Positions 26,594 to 40,679 of a stretch of DNA of 64,000 nucleotides are shown in pieces. Under the pieces are notes generated by a model. The model ran no database searches. It was not told where the DNA came from and saw only the letters and a list, made by a program, of their open reading frames with translations. The number at the start of each line of letters is the position of its first letter. Positions within the stretch are counted from its first letter, which is position 1. The DNA comes from Azospirillum endophyticum (GTDB lineage: Bacteria > Pseudomonadota > Alphaproteobacteria > Azospirillales > Azospirillaceae), in assembly GCF_016595245.1 (NCBI RefSeq), contig NZ_JAENHM010000030.1, positions 124,001 to 188,000 of the forward strand. Reading direction: 5' to 3'. Position numbers and translations under genes: made by a program.

Positions 26594-27682
26594 TCAAGCG
26601 TCCGGATCGCTCCGGCCATTCAGCCGCGCCGCCGCCCAGCCCGCCGCCTCCCGCACGCTCTCGCTGGGATCCTCGCGCAGGGTCTCGGCGATGGGGCGCA
26701 GAGTGGGATCCCCGCTGTTGCCGATGGCGATCAGGACGTTGCGGACGAAACGGTCGCGGCCGATGCGCTTGACGGGGGAGCCGCTGAACACCTGCCGGAA
26801 GCCGGCATCGTCCAACTGCGCCAGATCGGCCAGCCTGGGCGCCGTCAGCTCGGCCCGCGGCAGGAAGGCGGGTTCACGGGTCGCCCGGGCGAACTTGTTC
26901 CAGGGGCAGGCGGCCAGGCAATCGTCGCAGCCATAGATGCGGTTGCCCATCAGCGGCTTGAGGTCGTCGGGGATCGCCCCCTTGTGCTCGATGGTCAGAT
27001 AGCTGATGCAGCGCCGGGCATCCAGCTGGTAGGGGGCCGGGAAGGCGGCGGTCGGGCAGGCGACCTGACAGCGGTCGCAGGACCCGCAGCGGTCGCGCCC
27101 CGGTGGGTCGGGCGGCAGTTCCAGCGTCGTGTAGATCTCGCCCAGGAACAGCCAGGAGCCATGGTCGCGCGACACCAGATTGGTGTGCTTGCCCTGCCAG
27201 CCCAGCCCGGCCTGTTCCGCCAGCGGCTTTTCCATCACCGGCGCGGTGTCGACGAACACCTTCACCCCCGCCTTGGCCTGGTGGGCAAGCCATTGCGCCA
27301 GCGTCTTCAACCGCCCCTTGATCAGGTCGTGATAGTCGCGGTTGCGGGCATAGACGGAGACGATGCCGCGATCGGGATGCTCCGCCAGCCGGCGCGGGTC
27401 TTCATGGGGGGCGTAGCTGGTGCCCAGCGCGATGACCGTTCGGGCTTCGTCCCACAGGGATTGCGGATGGCTGCGCTGGTCGCCGCGCTCGGCCATCCAT
27501 CCCATGTCGCCGTGCCGCCCCTCGGCGACGAAGCGGGCGAGCCGCTCGCGCGCTTCCGGTCCCAGCGCGGCCGGGGCGAAGCCCACCGCGTCGAAGCCGA
27601 CCGCCAGCGCGCGGTCGCGGATCGCCTCGCGCAGCCGTGCCGGGTCGGCGGACGTCAGCGGTGCGGGCTTAGCCGCGGCCAC
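26594..27682 (-). CDS. queG: Epoxyqueuosine reductase QueG
   Basis: Reduces epoxyqueuosine to queuosine in the anticodon wobble position of tRNA, using cobalamin and two 4Fe-4S clusters. The 362-aa protein has V-D-T-A-P-V-M-E-K with the catalytic Asp145, cluster ligands Cys199, 202, 205, 209 and Cys225, 252, 255, 259, and a C-terminal HEAT-like segment (about 310-355). It is the last gene of the que operon, overlapping queF by 14 nt, so the whole late pathway is translated as a unit. Confidence 0.95.
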   Translation of the reverse strand: MAAAKPAPLTSADPARLREAIRDRALAVGFDAVGFAPAALGPEARERLARFVAEGRHGDMGWMAERGDQRSHPQSLWDEARTVIALGTSYAPHEDPRRLAEHPDRGIVSVYARNRDYHDLIKGRLKTLAQWLAHQAKAGVKVFVDTAPVMEKPLAEQAGLGWQGKHTNLVSRDHGSWLFLGEIYTTLELPPDPPGRDRCGSCDRCQVACPTAAFPAPYQLDARRCISYLTIEHKGAIPDDLKPLMGNRIYGCDDCLAACPWNKFARATREPAFLPRAELTAPRLADLAQLDDAGFRQVFSGSPVKRIGRDRFVRNVLIAIGNSGDPTLRPIAETLREDPSESVREAAGWAAARLNGRSDPDA

Positions 27683-28133
27683 GGTAGGTCGGGACGTCCT
27701 GCGACGGGATCCAGACGCCCTTCGGCGGCTCGCCGGTCTGGAAGAAGACGTCGATGGGGATGCCGCCGCGCGGATACCAATAGCCGCCGATGCGCAGCCA
27801 CAGCGGCGACAGCTCGTCCACCAGCCGCTTGCCGATGCCGACGGTGCAGGCCTCGTGGAAGGCGCCGTGGTTGCGGAAGCTGGTCAGGAACAGCTTCAGC
27901 GACTTCGATTCCACCAGCCAGTCGCCCGGCACATAGTCGATGACCAGATGGGCGAAGTCCGGCTGGCCGGTGATCGGGCAGAGCGAGGTGAACTCGGGCG
28001 CGGTGAAGCGCACGCAGTAGGGAGTGCCGGGGTTGGGATTCGGGACCCGTTCCAGCACCGCCTCTTCCGGCGTTTTCGGCTGAACGGTGGAGCCGCCGAG
28101 CTGGGTCAGGCCGGCATAGATGTTCTCACTCAT
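27669..28133 (-). CDS. queF: NADPH-dependent 7-cyano-7-deazaguanine reductase QueF
   Basis: Reduces preQ0 to preQ1, the base inserted by Tgt. The 154-aa protein is the short unimodular type. It has the active-site Cys52 in [10 protein letters not shown] with Asp59, and the QueF motif E-S-K-S-L-K-L (75-81) that binds NADPH. H-G-A-F-H-E carries the conserved His and Glu. It overlaps tgt by 8 nt and queG by 14 nt. Confidence 0.96.
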   Translation of the reverse strand: MSENIYAGLTQLGGSTVQPKTPEEAVLERVPNPNPGTPYCVRFTAPEFTSLCPITGQPDFAHLVIDYVPGDWLVESKSLKLFLTSFRNHGAFHEACTVGIGKRLVDELSPLWLRIGGYWYPRGGIPIDVFFQTGEPPKGVWIPSQDVPTYRGRG

Positions 28134-29340
28134 CGGTCTTTTCCTGTTCCGTCCGTTCCTTCTTCGGCGGGCGGCCTTGCTTCGGCGGTTTGCCGGGCTT
28201 GGCGATGGGGTCCACCGTCGCCTCGATATCGCCTTCGTTCAGGCGGGCTTCCATGGCGCCGGCGACCTCCTCGAAATTGCCGTCGGCGATGGCCTGCCGC
28301 ATCGTCCGCATCACGTCCTGATAGTAATGCAGGTTGTGCCAGGTCAGCAGCATCGGCCCCAGCATCTCGTCCGCCTTGAACAGATGATGCAGATAGCCCC
28401 GGCCGTAGCTGCGGCAAGCCGGGCAGCCGCAGTCCGCGTCGAGCGGACGCTCGTCATGGGCGTGGCGGGCGTTGCGGATGTTGATCGTCCCGCTTCGGAC
28501 GAAGGCTTGGCCGGTGCGGCCCGAGCGGGTCGGCATCACGCAGTCGAACATGTCGACGCCGCGCCGTACCGCACCGATCAGGTCGCTCGGCCGGCCGACG
28601 CCCATCAGGTAGCGCGGCCGGTCCTTGACCATCAGCGGCTCGGTAAAGTCCAGCACCCGGAACATCGTCTCCTGACCCTCGCCGACCGCCAGCCCGCCGA
28701 TGGCGTAGCCGTCGAAGCCGATGTCGGTCAGGGCGGCGACGCTTTCCGCCCGCTGCTCCGGGTAGATGCCGCCCTGGACGATGCCGAACAGGCCGTAGCC
28801 CGGCCGCTCGACGAAGGCGTCCTTGCTGCGCCGCGCCCAGCGCATCGACAGGCGCATGGAGGATTCGGCCTGGGCCTCGGTCGCCGGGAACGGCGTGCAC
28901 TCGTCCAGGCACATGGTGATGTTGCTGTCCAGCATGTGCTGGATCTGGATGGAGCGTTCCGGCGTCAGGTGGTGGCGGCTGCCGTCCAGGTGCGACTTGA
29001 AGGTGACGCCTTCCTCCGACATGGTGCGCAGGTCGGACAGGCTCATCACCTGGAAGCCGCCGCTGTCGGTCAGGATCGGCTTGTCCCAGTTCATGAAGCG
29101 ATGCAGCCCGCCCAGCTGCGCCACTCGCTCCGCCGTCGGCCGCAGCATCAGGTGGTAGGTGTTGCCGAGCAGGATTTCCGCACCGGTGGAGGCCACCGCG
29201 TCGGTGGTCATCGCCTTGACCGTCGCCGCGGTGCCGACCGGCATGAAGGCCGGCGTCTCGATGGTGCCGTGGGCGGTGGTCACGCGGCCGCGCCGCGCCC
29301 GCCCGTCGGTCGCCAGAAGGTCAAAGCCGATGCCGGTCAT
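28126..29340 (-). CDS. tgt: tRNA-guanine transglycosylase
   Basis: Exchanges guanine 34 of target tRNAs for preQ1. The 404-aa protein has Asp92 in T-D-S-G-G-F-Q-V (general acid/base), nucleophile Asp266 in [10 protein letters not shown], and zinc ligands Cys304, Cys306, Cys309 and His335. An extra C-terminal tail of about 30 residues, rich in Lys, Pro, Gln and Glu, goes beyond the usual ~375 aa and may bind RNA. ATG 29340 overlaps the queA stop by 4 nt. A much longer upstream open frame in this phase is a shadow of queA. Confidence 0.96.
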   Translation of the reverse strand: MTGIGFDLLATDGRARRGRVTTAHGTIETPAFMPVGTAATVKAMTTDAVASTGAEILLGNTYHLMLRPTAERVAQLGGLHRFMNWDKPILTDSGGFQVMSLSDLRTMSEEGVTFKSHLDGSRHHLTPERSIQIQHMLDSNITMCLDECTPFPATEAQAESSMRLSMRWARRSKDAFVERPGYGLFGIVQGGIYPEQRAESVAALTDIGFDGYAIGGLAVGEGQETMFRVLDFTEPLMVKDRPRYLMGVGRPSDLIGAVRRGVDMFDCVMPTRSGRTGQAFVRSGTINIRNARHAHDERPLDADCGCPACRSYGRGYLHHLFKADEMLGPMLLTWHNLHYYQDVMRTMRQAIADGNFEEVAGAMEARLNEGDIEATVDPIAKPGKPPKQGRPPKKERTEQEKTDE

Positions 29341-30380
29341 GATGGGTCCGTCCTGTGCAGCAGCGAGGCGTCGCCGTAGCTGAAGAAGCGATAGTCGTGG
29401 TCGATGGCATGCCGATAGGCCGCCCGCATGCGGTCGTAGCCGGCGAAGGCGCAGACCAGCATGAACAGGGTCGATTTCGGCAGGTGGAAGTTGGTCCACA
29501 GGAGATCGACGATGCGGAAGCGGTAGCCGGGGGTGATGAAGATGTCGGTGTCGCCGCTGAAGGGCTCCAGCGTCCCGTCCGCCCGGCCCGCCGTCTCCAG
29601 GATGCGCAGCGCCGTCGTGCCGACCGAGACGATCCTCCCGCCGGCCTTGCGCGTCTCGTTCACCGCGGTGGCGGTCTCGGGAGAGATCTCGCCCCATTCG
29701 CTGTGCATCTTGTGGTCGGCGATGTCGTCGACCTTCACCGGCAGGAAGGTGCCGGCGCCGACATGCAGCGTGACCGGCACCCGCCGAACCCCGCGTTCGT
29801 CCAGCGCCTCCAGCAGCTCCGGCGTGAAGTGCAGTCCGGCGGTGGGGGCGGCGACGGCGCCCTCGCGGGCGGCGAAGACGGTCTGGTAATCGGCATCGTC
29901 GCCCGCGTCGGCCTTGCGCCGGATGTAGGGTGGCAGCGGCATCCGGCCATGGCGGTGCAGCGCCGCCATCAGTTCCGCCCCGCCGGCGGAGAAGCGCAGC
30001 CGCACCTCCATGCCGTCCTTGGCGGTCACCTCGGCGCTGAAATCCTGCGCTATCACGATGGTGTCGCCGGGCTTCAGCCGCTTGCCGGGCTTGGAGAAGG
30101 TCGCCCACTCCCGCTCGCCCAGCCGCTTGTGCAGCGTGATCTCCACCGCGACCTCGCCGCGCCGGCCGTCGAGCCGGGCCGGGATGACGCGGGTGTCGTT
30201 GACGACCATCAGGTCGCCCGGCTGCAACAGCGTCGGCAGGTCGCGCACGATGAGGTCGCGCAAGCCGAGGTCGCAGGAGGGCGAACCCACCTCCAGCAGG
30301 CGGGCGGCGTCACGCGGCCGGACGGGATGCTCGGCGATCCGGTCGGGCGGCAGGTCGAAGTCGAAATCGGCGGTCTTCAT
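29337..30380 (-). CDS. queA: S-adenosylmethionine:tRNA ribosyltransferase-isomerase QueA
   Basis: Transfers and isomerises the ribosyl group of S-adenosylmethionine onto preQ1-tRNA to give epoxyqueuosine. The 347-aa protein shows F-D-L-P-P-D-R-I-A near the start, the central G-L-H-F-T-P-E-L-L and L-H-V-G-A-G-T-F, and C-terminal [13 protein letters not shown], all highly conserved. It is the first gene of queA-tgt-queF-queG, and its promoter should lie between 30381 and the palindromic repeat. Confidence 0.96.
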   Translation of the reverse strand: MKTADFDFDLPPDRIAEHPVRPRDAARLLEVGSPSCDLGLRDLIVRDLPTLLQPGDLMVVNDTRVIPARLDGRRGEVAVEITLHKRLGEREWATFSKPGKRLKPGDTIVIAQDFSAEVTAKDGMEVRLRFSAGGAELMAALHRHGRMPLPPYIRRKADAGDDADYQTVFAAREGAVAAPTAGLHFTPELLEALDERGVRRVPVTLHVGAGTFLPVKVDDIADHKMHSEWGEISPETATAVNETRKAGGRIVSVGTTALRILETAGRADGTLEPFSGDTDIFITPGYRFRIVDLLWTNFHLPKSTLFMLVCAFAGYDRMRAAYRHAIDHDYRFFSYGDASLLHRTDPS

Positions 30381-30460
30381 GGGAGGGGCAAGCTATAGAC
30401 TGAACGATGGCCGGATGGAAAGGGTTTGGGGGCAAGCCATTTGTTCGGAGGCGTCATTTT

Positions 30461-30566
30461 GCCCCCACCCCAACCCTCCCCCGCTGGGCGGGGGAGGGGG
30501 TAAATGCTCGTGCGGGAGAGCAGCGGCAGTCCCTCCCCCGCCCAGCGGGGGAGGATAGGTGGGGGC
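30461..30566. repeat. Palindromic repeat element A, copy 1
   Basis: About 106 bp bounded by GCCCCCACC and its complement GGTGGGGGC. Inside are two 21-bp blocks (CTCCCCCGC-TGG-GCGGGGGAG and its reverse complement), each nearly self-complementary, separated by ~35 variable bases. A second copy lies at 37286-37392. It resembles a BIME/REP unit. It sits between the start of queA and the end of the ABC1-kinase gene and could terminate the latter. Confidence 0.8.
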
Positions 30567-30591
30567 TAACGCCGCTAGAATCTCGTGTCCC

Positions 30592-31938
30592 TCACTCCGC
30601 CTGCGGTAGCCCCTGTGCCTCCAGCGCCGCGCTTTGCCGCGCCGCCAGCGCATTCACGTCGAAGTCGCGGATCAGGCCCTGGAACATCTGGTACCAGTTC
30701 AGCTCCGCCTTCAGATGCAGGAACACCGAACCGAGTCCGACCGCGGCGCGGTCCATGAAGACGAACTCGCGCGGAATTTCCACCCCGCCGACGCGGCGCA
30801 GCTCGGCATGGACCTTGCCGGCGGTCTCGCGGCCGTAATGGCCGCCGTTGGTCTCCTCGATCTTGCGCTGGCGATCCTCCATGATCGGGGCGTAGACGAA
30901 GCGCGCCCAGATGTTCAGCACGTCGACCAGCTCGTTCGACGGGTTGACGAAGCCCCAGGTGCGGTAGGCCTCCACCGCCTGTTCGCGATTCTCGGTGCGC
31001 AGCGCGTTGTAGAGGTCGATCACGCCCTTGACGAAGCTGGGCTTGAAGACGCGGATGCAGCCGAAATCCAGCAGGTTGATCGCGCGGTCTGGCCGGACTG
31101 TGTAGTTGCCCAAATGCGGGTCGCCGTGGATGACGCCGTAATTGTAGAAGGGCACGTACCAGGCGCGGAACATGTTCATCGCCAGCTCGTCGCGGGCCTC
31201 CGGATGCTCGGCGACGAATTCCAGGATCTTGCGGCCATGCACCCAGCCCATGGTCAGCAGCCGCTTGCTCGACAGCTCCGGCACCACGTCGGGCACATGG
31301 ACGCCGGGGGTGCCGGCCAGCATCGACTGGTAGAGGCGGGTGTGCTTGGCCTCGCGCTCGTAATCGAGTTCCTCGCGCAGGCGGGCGCCGATCTCCTTCT
31401 GGATCTGGCGGGTGGAGATGGCGCTGTCGGTGCGCTCGAAGATCGCGAAGATCAGGCCGAGCTGCCGCAGGTCGGCTTCCACCGCCGAGGCCATGTCGGG
31501 ATATTGCAGCTTGCAGGCAAGCTCCCGCCCATCCGGCCCGATGGCCTTATGCACCTGACCCAGCGACGCCGCGGCGGCGGCCGTGTGCTCGAAGCTCTGG
31601 AAGCGCGACTGCCAGTTGGGGCCAAGCTCGCTCGCCATCCGCCGCTTGACGAAGGGCCAGCCCATCGACGGCGCGTCGGCCTGCAACTGCGCCAGTTCCT
31701 GGGTGTATTCCTTGGGCAGGGCGTCGGGGATGGTGGACAGGATCTGCGCCACCTTCATCAGCGGCCCCTTCAGCCCGCCCAAGGCCGCCCGCAGTTCCGC
31801 CGCGTGGCGTTCACGTTCCACGCGGATGCCCAGCACGCGCTCGCCCGCCAGGCGCGCGGCCAGCCCGCCAACGGCGGTGCCGACCCGCGCATACCGCGCG
31901 ACCCGTCCGCCCCATGTGTTCTCATCGTGTTCCGGCAT
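30592..31938 (-). CDS. ABC1/UbiB-family atypical protein kinase
   Basis: The 448-aa protein belongs to the AarF/ABC1/UbiB family, ATP-binding proteins supporting isoprenoid quinone synthesis. Visible are the K-x-x-Q element in G-P-L-M-K-V-A-Q, A-A-A-A-S-L-G-Q-V-H-K-A (the alanine-rich loop replacing the kinase glycine loop), Y-G-V-I-H-G-D-P-H-L-G-N-Y (catalytic loop with Asp) and L-L-D-F-G-C (metal-binding Asp). It lacks the C-terminal membrane helices of E. coli UbiB, so it is probably a soluble paralogue. M-P-E-H (31938) is chosen; upstream codons look non-coding. Confidence 0.85.
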   Translation of the reverse strand: MPEHDENTWGGRVARYARVGTAVGGLAARLAGERVLGIRVERERHAAELRAALGGLKGPLMKVAQILSTIPDALPKEYTQELAQLQADAPSMGWPFVKRRMASELGPNWQSRFQSFEHTAAAAASLGQVHKAIGPDGRELACKLQYPDMASAVEADLRQLGLIFAIFERTDSAISTRQIQKEIGARLREELDYEREAKHTRLYQSMLAGTPGVHVPDVVPELSSKRLLTMGWVHGRKILEFVAEHPEARDELAMNMFRAWYVPFYNYGVIHGDPHLGNYTVRPDRAINLLDFGCIRVFKPSFVKGVIDLYNALRTENREQAVEAYRTWGFVNPSNELVDVLNIWARFVYAPIMEDRQRKIEETNGGHYGRETAGKVHAELRRVGGVEIPREFVFMDRAAVGLGSVFLHLKAELNWYQMFQGLIRDFDVNALAARQSAALEAQGLPQAE

Positions 31939-32224
31939 GGGCACAAGGTGGGTGCGCTCCTCGCAAAAGGCCAGCCCTCCCCCGGTCGGGGATCGCCGAT
32001 GGAGGCTCCCCGGATGGTGCTGCATCGCAGTATGCGATTTTCTTGACAGCTCTGTGAAAGGGGAGCAGGCTTCGTCTTACAGTAATAGACACCGAGGTGA
32101 AGTGAGCGAGCATCGGAGACGCCTTACCGTTCAAGCAGTCAGCTTGGACGGAACAGTAGAGACCGATACCAGGGAGGGTGAGTAAGATCATGACTCCACC
32201 GGCGCTTACCTGATCGTGCCGATC

Positions 32225-32346
32225 TGTTCGGCCCATACAACTGAGATTTCAGTTCGAAATTTATTCGCCTGCTTGGCGATATCATACGGGCCGTAGATGC
32301 CCTATGCGAAAGCCCTCGCCCATTTCGGAGCGGGGGCTTTTGTTTT
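32225..32346 (+). ncRNA. Candidate structured sRNA or leader RNA
   Basis: CGGCCC at 32229-32234 can pair with GGGCCG at 32288-32293, enclosing two hairpins, AACTGA/TCAGTT (32239-32254) and CGCC/GGCG (32266-32278), which would give a three-way junction. A strong terminator follows at 32309-32346. No plus-strand gene ends nearby, so the terminator implies its own transcript or an attenuated leader of the binding protein gene at 32534. No known RNA family was recognised. Confidence 0.35.
32309..32346 (+). terminator. Orphan intrinsic terminator
   Basis: AAAGCCCTCGC (32309-32319) pairs with GCGGGGGCTTT (32330-32340) with one G-T pair, followed by TTTTGTTTT. No coding gene on this strand ends upstream. 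Confidence 0.75.
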
Positions 32347-32409
32347 GCGGGGTTGCACCTCCCGGAGCAGCAGAACGCGAGTTCGATCCAACGCGATTCT
32401 GACCAATAC

Positions 32410-32439
32410 GTTTCAAACGATACTGTTTGCATATGAAAC
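32410..32439 (+). promoter_or_regulatory. Inverted repeat upstream of the binding protein gene
   Basis: GTTTCA-N18-TGAAAC spans 32410-32439, about 95 bp before the start codon. Internal GTTTCAAAC and GTTTGCATATGAAAC add further symmetry. It is a plausible operator for a dimeric regulator; the AT-rich centre may overlap a promoter. Confidence 0.35.
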
Positions 32440-32533
32440 CAAACCCCGCTATCCACGGGACTGCATGGTGCGGCAGGGCGCCGCAGGTCGGCGCACGCAC
32501 CTGTCAGACAAAACCAAGGCTGGGGAGGATGGC

Positions 32534-33742
32534 ATGGTTCGATTGCTGACGCCTTTCGCGCTGGCGGCGCTGATCGCGACGACGGCGCTCTCCGCACAGG
32601 CGCAGAGCGTCAAGCCGGTGCGCATCGGCGTGCTGGCCGACGAGGCCGGCTTCGCCTCGGACATCGGCGGCAAGGGCGCGGTGCTCGCCACCCGGATGGC
32701 GGTCGAGGATTTCGGCGGCAGCGTGCTCGGCCGGACGGTGGAGGTGCTGTCGGCCGACATGCAGAACAAGCCGGACGTCGCGTCGAACATCGTGCGCGGC
32801 TGGTTCGACGTCGACGGCGTCGACATGGTGACCGACATCCCGGTTTCCTCCGTCGCGCTGGCGGTGCAGGCGGTGGCGCGCGAGAAGAAGAAGGTGCTGA
32901 TGATCAGCGCCGCGACGACGACCGAGCTGACCAACGCCCAATGCTCGCCCTACACCATCCATTGGGCCGACGACACCGCGTCGCTGGCGGTCGGCACGAC
33001 CAAGGCGGTGGTGCAGTCGGGGGGCACCAGCTGGTACTTCATCACCGCCGACTTCGCCTTCGGTTCCGCGATGGAGAAGGCGGCGACCGAGGCGATCAAG
33101 CAGGCCGGCGGCACGGTGGTCGGCGGCGTGCGCCATCCGATGGGCACCAGCGACTTCGGGTCCTACCTGCTCAGCGCCCAGAGCAGCGGCGCCAAGGTGG
33201 TGGCGCTCGCCAATGTCGGGGCCGAGACCATCGGCACCATCAAGCAGGCCGGCGAGTTCGGGCTGACCGAATCCGGCCAGCGGCTGGTCGGCTATATCGT
33301 CTTCATCACCGACATCCACTCGCTGGGGCTCGACCTCGCCAAAGGGCTGTATGTCACCAGCGGCTTCTATTGGGACCGCGATGACCGGACTCGGGCCTGG
33401 GCCAAGCGCTTCTTCGAGCGGCATGGGAAGATGCCGACCAAGGAGCAGGCCAACACCTACCTCGCCACCCTGCATTGGCTGAAGGGCGTGAAGGCGGCAG
33501 GTACCACTGACGCCGAGGCGGTCACCGCCGCGATGAAGGCGATGCCGACCGACTATTTCGGCACCCCCGGCAGCATCCGCAAGGACGGCCGCGTGCTCTA
33601 CGACCTCGAGCTGTACCAGGTGAAGAGCCCGGCGGAGAGCAAGGCGCCCTGGGATTATTACAAGCAGGTCCGCAGCATTCCGGCATCGGAGGCCTTCCTG
33701 CCGATCGAGGCCAGCGGCTGTCCCTTCGTGAAAGCCCAGTGA
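32534..33742 (+). CDS. ABC transporter substrate-binding protein, branched-chain amino acid type
   Basis: The 402-aa protein has a signal peptide (about 1-24, ending A-Q-A-Q) and a type I periplasmic binding fold of the LivJ/amide family (V-R-I-G-V-L-A-D-E-A-G-F, then A-V-E-D-F-G-G, and W-Y-F-I-T-A-D-F-A-F-G). The ligand is probably an amino acid, amide or aromatic acid. No permease or ATPase gene is adjacent, so it is an orphan binding protein that must share a transporter elsewhere. GGGGAGGA sits 5 nt before ATG 32534. Two cysteines (about 137 and 397) might form a disulfide. Confidence 0.88.
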   Translation: MVRLLTPFALAALIATTALSAQAQSVKPVRIGVLADEAGFASDIGGKGAVLATRMAVEDFGGSVLGRTVEVLSADMQNKPDVASNIVRGWFDVDGVDMVTDIPVSSVALAVQAVAREKKKVLMISAATTTELTNAQCSPYTIHWADDTASLAVGTTKAVVQSGGTSWYFITADFAFGSAMEKAATEAIKQAGGTVVGGVRHPMGTSDFGSYLLSAQSSGAKVVALANVGAETIGTIKQAGEFGLTESGQRLVGYIVFITDIHSLGLDLAKGLYVTSGFYWDRDDRTRAWAKRFFERHGKMPTKEQANTYLATLHWLKGVKAAGTTDAEAVTAAMKAMPTDYFGTPGSIRKDGRVLYDLELYQVKSPAESKAPWDYYKQVRSIPASEAFLPIEASGCPFVKAQ

Positions 33743-33855
33743 TCGGCGCAGACGTGACCTGCGGGTCGTCCCCGGCGAAATCCGAGTCGAGAGGGGTTTC
33801 CGCCGGGCCGCGATCCGGGTTACACTCCGCTCTTTAGGCGCAGCGGGGACGGTAC

Positions 33856-34878
33856 GTGGATCTACAGGTGCAAAGCGAGCGGCAGAACGACACCGGACGG
33901 TTGCGTTCGTCGGCGCTGGCGCGCCCGGTCTTTGCAGCGCTGGATCTCGGCACCAACAACTGCCGCCTGCTGATCGCCAAATCGGCACCCGGCGGCTTCC
34001 GGGTCATCGACGCCTTTTCCCGCATCGTCCGGCTTGGCGAAGGACTGAGCCGCAACGACCATCTGTCGGAGCCCGCGATGGAGCGCACCATCGCGGCGCT
34101 TCGCGTCTGCGGGTCCAAGATCGAGCGTCGCGGCGTCACCGCCGTGCGTGCCGTCGGGACCGAGGCTTGCCGCCGTGCCGCCAACGGCGCCACCTTCGTC
34201 GAGGCGGTGGAGCGCGAGACCGGCATCCCGCTGGAAATCATCTCCAGCCAGGAGGAGGGGCGGCTGGCACTGGCCGGCTGCGCCGCTCTGCTGGAGCCGA
34301 CCCATCCCTATGCCATCGTCTTCGACATCGGCGGCGGCTCGACCGAACTGATGTGGCTGGCGGTGGAGAAGGGCAGGGCGCCGCGCCTGCTCGACCAGAC
34401 TTCCATCCGCTGCGGCGTGATCGGCCTGACCGAGGAATATGGCGGCCCCAACGTCACCCGCGTCAACTATACCCAGATGGTGGAGGCGGTGGCGGACGCC
34501 ATCGCGTCCTTCGAGGCGCGCAACCGCATCCAGAGCCGCATCGCCGCCGGCAAGGTGCAGATGCTCGGCACCTCGGGGACGGTGACGACGTTGGCCGGCG
34601 TGCATCTGGGGCTGTGCCGCTATGACCGGCGGGCGGTGGACGGCAGCTACCTGCGCGTGGACCATGCCCGCGCGGTGATCGACCATCTGGTCGCCCAGGA
34701 TTTCGACGGCCGCGCCCGCCATCCCTGCATCGGCCAGGACCGCGCCGATCTGGTGGTCGCCGGCTGCGCCGTCCTGGACGCGCTGTGCGACGTTTGGCCG
34801 GTGGAGCGGCTGCGCATCGCCGACCGGGGCTTGCGCGAAGGAATTCTGGTGGACCTGATCGGGGCCGCCGGCGAGTGA
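33856..34878 (+). CDS. ppx: Exopolyphosphatase/guanosine pentaphosphatase (Ppx/GppA)
   Basis: The 340-aa protein is of the short Ppx/GppA type in the actin-like ATPase superfamily. It shows A-L-D-L-G-T-N-N-C-R-L-L-I (phosphate 1), S-S-Q-E-E-G-R-L-A and F-D-I-G-G-G-S-T-E-L (phosphate 2), then G-T-S-G-T-V-T-T-L. It hydrolyses polyphosphate or pppGpp; the sequence alone cannot decide. The C-terminal domain of long PPX enzymes is absent. GTG 33856 has GGGGA upstream. It is followed 70 nt later by rlmE, a common pairing in alphaproteobacteria. Confidence 0.9.
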   Translation: MDLQVQSERQNDTGRLRSSALARPVFAALDLGTNNCRLLIAKSAPGGFRVIDAFSRIVRLGEGLSRNDHLSEPAMERTIAALRVCGSKIERRGVTAVRAVGTEACRRAANGATFVEAVERETGIPLEIISSQEEGRLALAGCAALLEPTHPYAIVFDIGGGSTELMWLAVEKGRAPRLLDQTSIRCGVIGLTEEYGGPNVTRVNYTQMVEAVADAIASFEARNRIQSRIAAGKVQMLGTSGTVTTLAGVHLGLCRYDRRAVDGSYLRVDHARAVIDHLVAQDFDGRARHPCIGQDRADLVVAGCAVLDALCDVWPVERLRIADRGLREGILVDLIGAAGE

Positions 34879-34948
34879 CGCATACGAATGACCGGGCAGG
34901 GGGGACGGCTCCCCGCCTGCGCCGGATGACCGAGGAACTGCAGCGATC

Positions 34949-35656
34949 ATGACCGAAAAGACTCCGTCGACGCGTCCGGGCGGGCGCCGTGCCACGGTCC
35001 GTGTGAAGACCGCCGGCAAGCGTACGGAATCCTCCAAGCGCTGGCTGGAGCGCCACCTGAACGACCCCTATGTCGCCGAGGCGACCAAGCGCGGCTACCG
35101 CTCCCGCGCGGCGTTCAAGCTTTTGCAGTTGGACGAGAAGTTCCGCCTGCTCGGCCCCGGCAAGCGCGTGGTCGATCTGGGCGCCGCCCCCGGCGGCTGG
35201 ACCCAGATCGCGGTGGAGAAGGTGCAGACCGCCAAGGATGGCTGGAAGGTCGTCGGGCTGGACATCCTGCCGATGGACCCGGTCCCCGGCGCCACCATCA
35301 TGCAGGCGGATTTCCTCGAGGAGAGCGCCGCCGACCAGTTGAAGGACGCGCTGGGCGGCCCGGCCGACCTGGTGCTGAGCGATATGGCCGCCCCCACCAC
35401 CGGCCACCAGCAGACCGACCATCTGCGCATCATGGGGCTGGCCGAGGCCGCCTATGATTTCGCGGAGGAAGTGTTGGCTCCCGGCGGCGCCTTCGTCGCC
35501 AAGCTGTTCCAGGGCGGCGCGGAGCGGTCGCTGCTCGACCGGCTGCGGCGCGACTTCGCCGTGGTCAAGCACGCCAAGCCGCCGGCCAGCCGGGCCGAAT
35601 CGTCGGAGACCTACGTGGTCGCCACCGGCTTCCGCGGCGGCAGCGCGACCGACTGA
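34949..35656 (+). CDS. rlmE: 23S rRNA (uridine-2552) 2'-O-methyltransferase RlmE
   Basis: Methylates the 2'-OH of U2552 of 23S rRNA late in 50S assembly. The 235-aa protein has the FtsJ core: S-R-A-A-F-K-L-L-Q (first catalytic Lys), V-D-L-G-A-A-P-G-G-W (S-adenosylmethionine site), V-L-S-D-M-A-A-P (catalytic Asp), F-V-A-K-L-F-Q-G (second Lys) and S-R-A-E-S-S-E-T-Y (catalytic Glu). An extra basic N-terminal tail of about 30 residues is typical of alphaproteobacterial members. Confidence 0.95.
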   Translation: MTEKTPSTRPGGRRATVRVKTAGKRTESSKRWLERHLNDPYVAEATKRGYRSRAAFKLLQLDEKFRLLGPGKRVVDLGAAPGGWTQIAVEKVQTAKDGWKVVGLDILPMDPVPGATIMQADFLEESAADQLKDALGGPADLVLSDMAAPTTGHQQTDHLRIMGLAEAAYDFAEEVLAPGGAFVAKLFQGGAERSLLDRLRRDFAVVKHAKPPASRAESSETYVVATGFRGGSATD

Positions 35657-35703
35657 GTGCGCTTTCCTTCGCACGTGCATAACAGATGCTGTGTGCGCAC
35701 GGG

Positions 35704-37242
<1,539 letters not shown>

Positions 37243-37285
37243 GAGGGATTGGAGAGCTTCTTGGGGGTAATTGTCGGCTGACGAT

Positions 37286-37392
37286 GCCCCCACCTTAATC
37301 CTCCCCCGCTGGGCGGGGGAGGAGACTGGTGCTTGTTCGGGGAGAGATGCGGCAGTCCCTCCCCCGCCCAGCGGGGGAGGATAGGTGGGGGT
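37286..37392. repeat. Palindromic repeat element A, copy 2
   Basis: Second copy of the ~106-bp unit, with the same GCCCCCACC/GGTGGGGG ends and the same two 21-bp inverted blocks. The spacer (about 37323-37355) is similar to but not identical with copy 1. It fills the gap between guaB and the convergent unknown gene, whose stop codon directly abuts it. Confidence 0.8.
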
Positions 37393-40451
<3,059 letters not shown>

Positions 40452-40679
40452 CCGAATCCCGCGATCGGGTGCCGGAGCCCGCAGGCGCCAAAATGTCGCA
40501 TCCTCGTTCACCCGGATTGACGGGCAGCGATCGGGAGGGTGAGATCAGACAACGCTTATAGACAAAAGCGAAACGATGCCAGGCAGGCGGCCCGGCCCGG
40601 AATGGGGGCGGTGCCGACGGGTGGTCAACGCCCGCACCCGCCTGTCTGGCGGTCAACGAAGGGGAACGAAGGAAACGCC

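Larger units (their letters stand above)
31939..32533. other. 595-bp gap with structured-RNA candidate
   Basis: No protein gene fits. The gap holds the promoter side of the minus-strand kinase gene, a lower-GC plus-strand stretch with several short hairpins (32229-32293), an intrinsic terminator (32309-32346), and an inverted repeat before the binding protein gene (32410-32439). TTGACA occurs at 32042-32047 without a convincing -10. Confidence 0.55.

Noticed and set aside
26266..26619. A 117-codon minus-strand ORF between the chemoreceptor and queG
   Set aside because: No RBS, no recognisable motif, overlaps another equally poor frame, and begins inside queG.
30461..30566. CRISPR-like repetition
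   Set aside because: The repeats are self-complementary pairs in inverted orientation, with no series of equal direct repeats and unique spacers and no cas genes.
32239..32254. CTGAGA as part of a thiamine riboswitch
   Set aside because: It sits in a simple hairpin and the other conserved TPP-box segments are missing.
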